Source: Ignavibacteriota bacterium (GTDB taxonomy: Bacteria; Bacteroidota; Ignavibacteria; UBA10030; UBA6906). Taken from it: a stretch of DNA of 7,196 bases. Within the stretch, counting starts at the first letter, position 1, and every line of letters starts with the position of its first letter. Below the pieces are notes generated by a model. That model made no database searches, was not told the DNA's origin, and saw nothing but the letters and a program-made list of their open reading frames with translations. The stretch is taken from contig JACQVJ010000287.1 of the NCBI GenBank assembly GCA_016209805.1, positions 1-7,196 of the forward strand, in the 5' to 3' direction. Positions 1 through 5,871 of this stretch are shown here, in pieces. The position numbers were made by a program, and so were the translations under genes.

Positions 1-2412
1 CACCCGTTCAGAGTATTGAGGGACTATCGTGCAGGTCTCGTTGTCGGCGACTCGGTTGCATGGCTGGACAGTTTTCCGGTGAGAGTAGAGACAAGACCCG
101 AATCGTTCACGAGGATCTATCAGACACCGTTTGGCCAGATGAAGGAGGTCGTTGTCGCTTCGCTGGAGAGGGCAGGCGGAATCCTCCAGTACACCCTCAA
201 TGGCAGGGCACCAGCGCGACTTCTGGTAAAATTCCGGAGCGATCTGCGATTGATGTGGCCGTACGACGAATTCGCTCTCGGCGACGTGTATTATGGCTAC
301 GATACCGATCTCATGGCGCTTCATGTAAAAGATGTGCGAGACGAGTTCTACTGCGTGGTTGGCGCGGATCGGAAGCCGCTGCAGCAGTTCTCTGGGCCTT
401 TTAGCGATATTGCATGGAATCATGATCGATTCTCCGGCGCGTCAACAGATCTCAATCAGGTGTATAGCGCCTCGTTGTATGAATTCGGTGCCGGAAGCGA
501 CTTCAATCTCACCTTGGCAATTGTCGGAACGGATGAAGGTAAAGAAGTCGCCTTGCTCGATTACCGAACTCTCCTCTCCAGCCCCCGAGCGATATACGAC
601 GACCTCGTCCGACATTATAACAGTCTGCTCGAAACCAGGGTGACTATTGAGTCGCCCGATCATGAATTCAATTCCCTCTTCAAGTGGGCATTGGTCGGTA
701 CGGACAGATTCGTCACGACGACACCAAAGTTGGGTACTGCACTCGTTGCGGGATTTTCGACGGCGGCGCGAGGGTGGGATGGCGGTCACAAGAACAGCGG
801 TCGCCCCGGATATGCATGGTATTTTGGCCGCGACTCCGAGTGGTCGGCCTTTGCAATTGACGATTATGGCGACTACGAAACCGTGAAACGGCAGCTGAAT
901 TTCCTTCAGAAATATCAAGACCTCTCGGGTAAGATCTTTCATGAGATTGCAACGAGCGGCGTGGTTCATTATGATGCCGCTGACGCGACGCCACTCTACG
1001 TTATCCTTGCCGCCCACTATTTGCGCGCTTCAGGTGATCTCACGTTTATCCGAGAATCCTGGCAACACTTGAATAAGGCAATGGAGTTCCTCTATTCAAC
1101 CGATACGGATGGCGATGGCCTTATCGAGAACACGAATGTCGGCCATGGTTGGGTTGAAGGTGGAAAACTCTGGCCTGTGCACACCGAGTTCTATCTGGCC
1201 GGTTTGTGGGCGCAAGCTCTGTACGACGCATCATACATGGCTCGGTACCTGAACAAGGTTGATTTGAGCGCGAGGTATGGACGTGACGCGAGGCGAGTCC
1301 AGATGGCACTCAATCGGGATTTCTGGAATGACTCAACAAGATTCTTCAACTATGGAAAACGGAAGGATGGCTCATTCAATCCTGAGCGGACAGTTCTCCC
1401 CGCCGTAGTTATGCACTACGGTCTGCTGGACAATGATAAAGTCAGGTCCGTTCTCAAGCAATTCGCAGGGAACGGGTTCACGACTGATTGGGGAGTTCGC
1501 ATCCTCAGTATGGATTCGCCATTGTTTGACCCCCGAGGCTATCACTATGGCACTGTGTGGCCGCTGTTTACCGGCTGGACGGCACTTGCTGAATATCGAT
1601 ACGGCAGCTCTACGCAAGCGTTTACACACGTCATCAACAATCTCTACATCAAGAACCACTGGGCCCATGGGTTCGTAGAGGAGGTTATGAATGGTTCGGA
1701 GTACAAACCTTCAGGTGTGTGTCCACACCAGTGCTGGTCGGAGACGAATATCATTCACCCCGCTATTACAGGAATGATCGGCTGGAAACCGGACGCCCCC
1801 ACACGATCCGCGACACTCAGTCCGCGATTGCCGCTTCACTGGGATTCCCTGACAGTGAATAACTTGCGCGTCGGCAAGTCAGTCTTGCGGTTCGCGATAA
1901 AACGAGAGATGCGAAGAACGACATATCGGTTCGTGGTCGTCGAAGGCTCACCCATTCTGGTCAACTTCACACCTGAGATCCCCGAAGGGATGATTCTCGG
2001 ACAGGCTCGGGTTAATGGACGCGAGATGAAGACCTCGTTTGATCGCGAACGCGGCCTGTTGGCCGTTCCCATTGCCTTCACAGTGAATGGCACCACCGAA
2101 GTGAAGCTCAACCACACAAAGGGAATCGGGATGACCCCCTTGATGCCAAGGCCGCAACCCGGCGATTCTTCTCTCGGGTTCCGCTTTATCAAGAGCGAAT
2201 TGCAAGGAGATACCTATAGGATTGAAGTCGAAGGCAGAGGCGGAAGCATCGGTGTGGTCAATGTCATGATGTTCGATCAAAAGCTGACCGATGTTGAGGG
2301 TGCAGAGGTCAAGAGAAAGCAGGATGGTGGTCTGGCGACTCTGGCAGTACAGTTTGATGGATCCCCGGACAGATTTGCGAGAAGAACAATAACTGTTCGA
2401 GTGGGAGACTGA
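1..2412 (+). CDS. Glycoside hydrolase, amylo-alpha-1,6-glucosidase-like six-hairpin family (5' partial)
   Basis: The frame is open from base 1, so the true start lies upstream; at least 803 codons are present. Residues below count from the TTG at 16. Residues 1-205 look like an N-terminal beta-sandwich. Residues 210-590 form an (alpha/alpha)6 glycosidase domain resembling glycogen-debranching C-terminal domains: GYAWYFGRDSEW (265-276) matches the family's PWFGRDT element, GKIFHEI (305-311) follows, and YHYGTVWP (509-516) matches YHNGTVWP. Residues 600-798 are beta-rich accessory regions. By family position, Glu381 (WVEGG) and Glu555/Glu556 (HGFVEEVMNG) are candidate catalytic acids; this is inference. 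The expected role is exo- or debranching hydrolysis of an alpha-glucoside or related glycan. Substrate and location are unknown because any signal peptide is outside the window. The repressor gene follows after 4 bases, suggesting co-transcription. A GH63-, GH78- or GH15-like activity is an alternative; the fold is more certain than the specificity. Confidence 0.8.
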   Translation, partial: HPFRVLRDYRAGLVVGDSVAWLDSFPVRVETRPESFTRIYQTPFGQMKEVVVASLERAGGILQYTLNGRAPARLLVKFRSDLRLMWPYDEFALGDVYYGYDTDLMALHVKDVRDEFYCVVGADRKPLQQFSGPFSDIAWNHDRFSGASTDLNQVYSASLYEFGAGSDFNLTLAIVGTDEGKEVALLDYRTLLSSPRAIYDDLVRHYNSLLETRVTIESPDHEFNSLFKWALVGTDRFVTTTPKLGTALVAGFSTAARGWDGGHKNSGRPGYAWYFGRDSEWSAFAIDDYGDYETVKRQLNFLQKYQDLSGKIFHEIATSGVVHYDAADATPLYVILAAHYLRASGDLTFIRESWQHLNKAMEFLYSTDTDGDGLIENTNVGHGWVEGGKLWPVHTEFYLAGLWAQALYDASYMARYLNKVDLSARYGRDARRVQMALNRDFWNDSTRFFNYGKRKDGSFNPERTVLPAVVMHYGLLDNDKVRSVLKQFAGNGFTTDWGVRILSMDSPLFDPRGYHYGTVWPLFTGWTALAEYRYGSSTQAFTHVINNLYIKNHWAHGFVEEVMNGSEYKPSGVCPHQCWSETNIIHPAITGMIGWKPDAPTRSATLSPRLPLHWDSLTVNNLRVGKSVLRFAIKREMRRTTYRFVVVEGSPILVNFTPEIPEGMILGQARVNGREMKTSFDRERGLLAVPIAFTVNGTTEVKLNHTKGIGMTPLMPRPQPGDSSLGFRFIKSELQGDTYRIEVEGRGGSIGVVNVMMFDQKLTDVEGAEVKRKQDGGLATLAVQFDGSPDRFARRTITVRVGD

Positions 2413-2416
2413 TCTG

Positions 2417-3457
2417 ATGGCAAAGAAGAGGACACGCTCGGAACGGGTGACGGCAAAGGAAGTGGCGCAGGAGCTCGGTATCTCGGCAATGACTGTCTCC
2501 CGCGCCCTGAACAATCGTCCCTATGTCGATGAAGAAACCCGAAGAAAAGTCGAACAGGTTGCAGAGCGTCTCGGTTATAGCCCCAATCATATTGCAAAAA
2601 GTCTGGCCACGCGGAAGACCCACACGATTGGTGTGGTACTTCCTGAGATAACGCACTCATTTTTCCCGGAAGCAATCCGTGGAATTGAAGAGGTGACATA
2701 CCAGCGGGGGTATCACCTGATTCTCACACACTCGGCGGAGGATGCTGAACGAGAGAAGGACGCCATTCGCACTCTTGAATCGAAGCGCGTGGACGGCATA
2801 TTGATTTCGACAGCGCAAACCGTGGAGGACTACCGTACCTACAATCAGCTTGTGAAGAGCGGAGTACAGCTGGTCTTTTTTGACCGATGTGTTTGGGGCA
2901 TCGGTGCAAGTTGCGTGAGTATCAATGACGAGGAGAGCGCCAAACAGATCACGGAACACTTGATCGGGCACGGATACAGAAAGATCGCCCACTTGGGAGG
3001 ACCTCAGCGTGTCTCCATCGGAAAGGCGCGTTTGCGCGGGTACCGTCGTGCGATTGAACGGCACGGAATGACTTGCCGTGAGGAGTTGGTAATTGAGTCT
3101 GGATTCCACGAGCGCGGCGGCTATGAAGCAATGAACAAATTACTCAACCTATCCCCGAGCCGAAGACCTCGAGCAGTTGTAGCAATTAACGACCCTGCGG
3201 CATTTGGTGCAATGAAAGCCATTGCCGAACGAGGACTACGCATTCCTCAGGACATCGCCATCGTCGGCTTTTCCGACGACATACGGTCGGACCTGATGCC
3301 CACCCCCATCACTACTGTCCGTCAGCCGGCCTATGAGCTTGGGAAACGAGCGGCGCAGCAGTTACTTGCTGAAATTGAAGGGAAATCTCAACCGCCGACG
3401 AAGAGCGTCGTGAACGCCGAACTAGTTATCCGACGATCCTGCGGCTGCAATTCTTAA
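2417..3457 (+). CDS. LacI-family transcriptional repressor
   Basis: This 346-residue protein has the usual length of a LacI/GalR regulator. The N-terminal helix-turn-helix spans about residues 11-32 (VTAKEVAQELGISAMTVSRA). The hinge helix is at 55-66 (SPNHIAKSLATR), where Leu63 sits at the position that intercalates the central CpG of LacI-type operators. From about residue 70 (HTIGVVLPEITHSFF) to 340 it is a periplasmic-binding-protein-like effector domain, with family motifs KRVDGILIS, HLIGHGYRKIAHLGGP, AINDPAAFGAMKAI and IAIVGFSDD. The start is supported by GGGAG at 2403-2407, nine bases before the ATG. The stop TAA is followed at once by a second in-frame TAA. Its gene sits between a glycoside hydrolase and a promoter carrying a matching palindrome, so it most likely represses the downstream transporter cluster and is relieved by a sugar ligand. 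The ligand cannot be deduced. The family call is very secure; the target assignment is inference. Confidence 0.96.
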   Translation: MAKKRTRSERVTAKEVAQELGISAMTVSRALNNRPYVDEETRRKVEQVAERLGYSPNHIAKSLATRKTHTIGVVLPEITHSFFPEAIRGIEEVTYQRGYHLILTHSAEDAEREKDAIRTLESKRVDGILISTAQTVEDYRTYNQLVKSGVQLVFFDRCVWGIGASCVSINDEESAKQITEHLIGHGYRKIAHLGGPQRVSIGKARLRGYRRAIERHGMTCREELVIESGFHERGGYEAMNKLLNLSPSRRPRAVVAINDPAAFGAMKAIAERGLRIPQDIAIVGFSDDIRSDLMPTPITTVRQPAYELGKRAAQQLLAEIEGKSQPPTKSVVNAELVIRRSCGCNS

Positions 3458-3464
3458 TAACCTC

Positions 3465-3493
3465 TTGACTTTCGCCTGAATGCGATGTAAAAT
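3465..3493 (+). promoter_or_regulatory. Predicted sigma-70-type promoter of the downstream operon
   Basis: TTGACT (3465-3470) and TAAAAT (3488-3493) are separated by exactly 17 bases, each one mismatch from the housekeeping consensus. Transcription would start near 3500. The -35 box begins five bases beyond the tandem stop of the repressor gene. The promoter would drive the M24-like, epimerase and symporter genes. Its form is unlike the Bacteroidia-type TTTG/TAnnTTTG promoter. The call rests on sequence match and position only. Confidence 0.8.
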
Positions 3494-3503
3494 TGGGGTG
3501 CGC

Positions 3504-3521
3504 AATGTTAGCGCTAACATT
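3504..3521 (+). promoter_or_regulatory. LacI-family operator, perfect 18-bp palindrome
   Basis: AATGTTAGCGCTAACATT equals its own reverse complement over all 18 bases, with CG at the centre (3512-3513), the step into which the LacI hinge helix inserts. The TGTTAGCGCTAACA core has the usual form of sugar-regulator operators in this family. It lies 10 bases after the -10 box, covering about +5 to +22 of the predicted transcript, so a bound repressor would block initiation or early elongation. The repressor encoded immediately upstream is the likely ligand. I saw no second good copy in the window. Confidence 0.88.
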
Positions 3522-3544
3522 TCTGGCGTGCAAACTTCACCTGT

Positions 3545-3575
3545 GCTCAGTACGATGCAGAGATCACAACTGAGC
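3545..3575 (+). repeat. Inverted repeat in the operon leader
   Basis: GCTCAGT (3545-3551) and ACTGAGC (3569-3575) are perfect 7-base inverted repeats with a 17-base loop. They lie in the predicted untranslated leader (about 3500-3633), downstream of the operator. No U-run follows, so it is not a standard intrinsic terminator, and I recognise no riboswitch. It is flanked by two copies of AACTTCACC (3533-3541 and 3587-3595). Either repeat could be chance. Confidence 0.3.
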
Positions 3576-3622
3576 CGTCCTTTCCCAACTTCACCAGGGT
3601 GCTCTCTCGTCTCAATACATAA

Positions 3623-3630
3623 GAGGGGGG
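3623..3630 (+). promoter_or_regulatory. Ribosome binding site of the M24-like gene
   Basis: The purine run GAGGGGGG ends three bases before the ATG at 3634; its GAGG core (3623-3626) is seven bases away, a good spacing. It fixes the start of the lipoprotein-like reading frame and is the clearest ribosome binding site in the downstream cluster. Confidence 0.7.
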
Positions 3631-3633
3631 TCT

Positions 3634-4872
3634 ATGAATCTCATTACCATTTTTCTCTCTGTGCTGTTGGTCTTTACTTGTGGATGCACTCAACCTCGAG
3701 TGGGTGAACCCGGAAATGACATCTGGAAGGGACACCCCCATCAGGTTCTCGCCGAGTCAGAGGTGAGCGCCGAGATTGATGAGAAAGTGAAACGCGTACA
3801 AGCATTCCTCGACAGCGAATCGCTGGACGGAATCCTGTTGACACAGGTGCGAAACGTCAACTGGATTACCGCCGGCACGGCAAACACCCAGATTGTCCTC
3901 AACAAGGATGTCGGTGCTGCCTCGCTGCTGGTCAAACGCGATGGTACTATGTTTCTGATATGCAGCGGCAGCGAATCGGACCGCTTGATGGATCAATCGC
4001 TTCGTGAGCAGGGCTATCAACTCAGGATGTATCGGTGGTTTGAGGCCAATCCTGTGAAGGATACTCGCGGAGATATCATCAGGGAATTAAAGGGAAAGAT
4101 CGGAAGCGACGTTCCTTTCCCGGGGACTCTGGTCGTTGCTGACAGGTTCAAGCGACTGCGCTTCAGCCTCACTGATTCCGAGATCACCAGGTACCGCTGG
4201 CTTGGATCTCAGACAACTGACGCGATCTCCGATGTCTGCCGCAAAGTTCGGATCGGGATGAGTGAATTCGAGATTGAAGCTATGACGGCTACCGCACTAC
4301 GTTCGCGCGGAATACTCCCGACCGTCCTCCTCGTTGCCGTCGATGAACGGATCACGAAGTACCGTCACGTGTTACCGGCGGGCGCGCCACTGAAGAAGTA
4401 CGTCATGGTCAATGTGGTGGCTGAGAAATGGGGAATGCCGGTTGCGGTGACCCGCTTCGCGCATTTCGGCGAATTGCCGGCGGAGCTGGATAGCAAATTG
4501 AAGAAGACAGCAAAAGTGAACGCACATTTTCAGGCGGCGACAGTTCCCGGCAAATCATGCGCAGAGCTTTTTGAGGAATGCAAACAATGGTATGACGATG
4601 CCGGGTATCCCGATGAATGGATGAAGCATCACCAAGGGGGCGCTATCGGGTATGACGATAGAGAATATGTCATCTATCCCGGCATTCAAGAAGTTGTCCA
4701 GGAACGGCAGGCCTTCGCATGGAACCCGACGATCACCGGTGCAAAAGTCGAGGACACTATGATTGCCTTCAACGATCATTGCGAAGTGGTGACCCGGGCT
4801 GAAAACTGGCCGATGATCAAGATTGAGGTGAATGGAAAGACGTACGGGCAACCCGGGGTACTGATTCGATAG
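3634..4872 (+). CDS. Exported creatinase/prolidase-fold (M24-like) protein lacking most metal ligands
   Basis: This 412-residue protein starts with a hydrophobic signal (residues 3-15, LITIFLSVLLVFT) and Cys16/Cys18. TCGC is a weak lipobox, so it may be a lipoprotein or simply exported. Residues 48-200 resemble the creatinase N-terminal domain (LDGILLTQVRNVNWITAG). Residues 200-390 form the pita-bread domain. In M24 peptidases five ligands (Asp, Asp, His, Glu, Glu) bind two metals. By motif alignment I place Asn260 (VMVN), Ala271 (VAVTR), Gly336 (HHQGGAIG), Asn364 (AWNP) and Glu373 (VEDT) there, so only the last is kept. His245 (YRHVLP) and His332, which line the pocket in the fold, remain. 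Creatinase itself is a metal-independent C-N hydrolase of this fold, so the protein may be a hydrolase of unknown substrate or a binding protein rather than an aminopeptidase. It is the first gene after the promoter and operator. The fold is secure; the function is unknown. Confidence 0.85.
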   Translation: MNLITIFLSVLLVFTCGCTQPRVGEPGNDIWKGHPHQVLAESEVSAEIDEKVKRVQAFLDSESLDGILLTQVRNVNWITAGTANTQIVLNKDVGAASLLVKRDGTMFLICSGSESDRLMDQSLREQGYQLRMYRWFEANPVKDTRGDIIRELKGKIGSDVPFPGTLVVADRFKRLRFSLTDSEITRYRWLGSQTTDAISDVCRKVRIGMSEFEIEAMTATALRSRGILPTVLLVAVDERITKYRHVLPAGAPLKKYVMVNVVAEKWGMPVAVTRFAHFGELPAELDSKLKKTAKVNAHFQAATVPGKSCAELFEECKQWYDDAGYPDEWMKHHQGGAIGYDDREYVIYPGIQEVVQERQAFAWNPTITGAKVEDTMIAFNDHCEVVTRAENWPMIKIEVNGKTYGQPGVLIR

Positions 4873-4877
4873 CTTGT

Positions 4878-5870
4878 ATGAATCCAGACTGCGTCATTCA
4901 GGAATCTCATGTCGATAGTTTTGAGTGTCTCACTGTTGAAAGTGAGCACCTGAGGGTCGTCCTCTTGCCAGAGCTGGGAAGCAAGATGATCGAACTGAGA
5001 AGCAAGAAATCCGGCAGGCAGTTTCTCCTCGAGCCTCAAACGATCGGGCGCAGTTACCGTCGTCCTTCGTATGGTGATGACTTCGCTGCATACGACACGA
5101 GCGGGCTTGATGAGTGCTTCCCGAACATGGCCGCGTCCTTCTTCCCCGACCACGGGGAGCTGTGGTCGCGGGCGTGGGATTGGAAGCGTGACAACAAAGG
5201 ATTGCTGTTCAGCATTGAAGGTGTGAGAGCCCACTACAGGTTTGAAAAGAGACTGCGTGTTGAAGGAAACAAGGTGCGGCTGAACTACAGAGTGCACAAC
5301 CTGTCGAGCGAGTCGATGCACTTCCTGTGGTCCGCCCATCCTCTTCTGAATGTCCGTGCCGGAACAAAGTTGCTGCTACCGTGCCACGTGAACCAAGTGC
5401 GCATTGATTGGACATCGGACCCGGGAATCGGAAAACACCTTGATATTCTACCGTGGCCCTCGTTGTCCCTGAGCAACGGCGTGATCGACTATTCGGTGGT
5501 ACAGGAAAAGGACCTGTGCCAAGCTCTCAAGGGATATACAGGTGCCATGACCGAAGGATGGGCGGCGGCATATTTTGCGGACACCGACGAGTCGTTTGTT
5601 CTAGAGTTTGATACGAGAGAGAACCCCTACCTGGGCATTTGGCTCTCCTATGGGGGCTGGCCCTCCGGGGGCAACAATGGTCACCTGACCGTTGCGCTTG
5701 AGCCATGCAGTGGTCGCTCGGATTCGTTGGAGGAAGCACGCCAACGCGGAGAATGTGGTTTCATTGAGGCAGCTGGAGTGAAGGAATGGTCCCTTACCTT
5801 GAGCGTTGTCCAAGGTTTTCCAAAAGGAAGATCACCGTTTCCTGGCGCTACGAACATAGTCACAACCTGA
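4878..5870 (+). CDS. Aldose 1-epimerase (galactose mutarotase)-like protein
   Basis: The 330 residues form a galactose-mutarotase-like beta-sandwich, close to the usual 300-350 of the family. Family landmarks in order are LLPELGSKMIEL (29-40), FPDHGELW (89-96) with candidate acid His92, WSAHPLLNVRAG (151-162) with His154, GIWLSYGGWP (253-262) and ALEPCSG (273-279) with candidate base Glu275. The His/His/Glu set of mutarotases therefore appears intact. The expected reaction is interconversion of alpha and beta anomers of a free aldose, probably in the cytoplasm because no signal peptide is seen. The ATG is five bases after the preceding stop and lacks a strong nearby ribosome binding site, so translation is probably coupled. 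The partner symporter gene begins one base after its stop. The sugar is not identifiable. A related non-catalytic or sugar-derivative-specific member of the superfamily is possible. Confidence 0.85.
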   Translation: MNPDCVIQESHVDSFECLTVESEHLRVVLLPELGSKMIELRSKKSGRQFLLEPQTIGRSYRRPSYGDDFAAYDTSGLDECFPNMAASFFPDHGELWSRAWDWKRDNKGLLFSIEGVRAHYRFEKRLRVEGNKVRLNYRVHNLSSESMHFLWSAHPLLNVRAGTKLLLPCHVNQVRIDWTSDPGIGKHLDILPWPSLSLSNGVIDYSVVQEKDLCQALKGYTGAMTEGWAAAYFADTDESFVLEFDTRENPYLGIWLSYGGWPSGGNNGHLTVALEPCSGRSDSLEEARQRGECGFIEAAGVKEWSLTLSVVQGFPKGRSPFPGATNIVTT

Positions 5871-5871
5871 C

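Noticed and set aside
442..1017. 191-codon minus-strand frame inside the hydrolase gene
   Set aside because: It is fully antisense to a gene with clear family motifs, and its translation shows no domain-like pattern.
1948..2514. 188-codon minus-strand frame across the hydrolase/repressor junction
   Set aside because: It is antisense to two well-supported genes and has a low-complexity Ser/Arg-rich translation without motifs.
3545..3575. Inverted repeat as an intrinsic terminator of the repressor gene
   Set aside because: The stem is only 7 bases with a 17-base loop and no T-run follows; it also lies downstream of a strong promoter.
3480..3707. 75-codon plus-strand frame across the promoter-operator leader
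   Set aside because: It begins inside the predicted promoter, covers the operator, overlaps the M24-like gene in another frame, has no ribosome binding site and no recognisable protein features.
4776..5339. 187-codon minus-strand frame across the M24-like/epimerase junction
   Set aside because: It is antisense to both genes; the length is explained by codon bias of the real strand.
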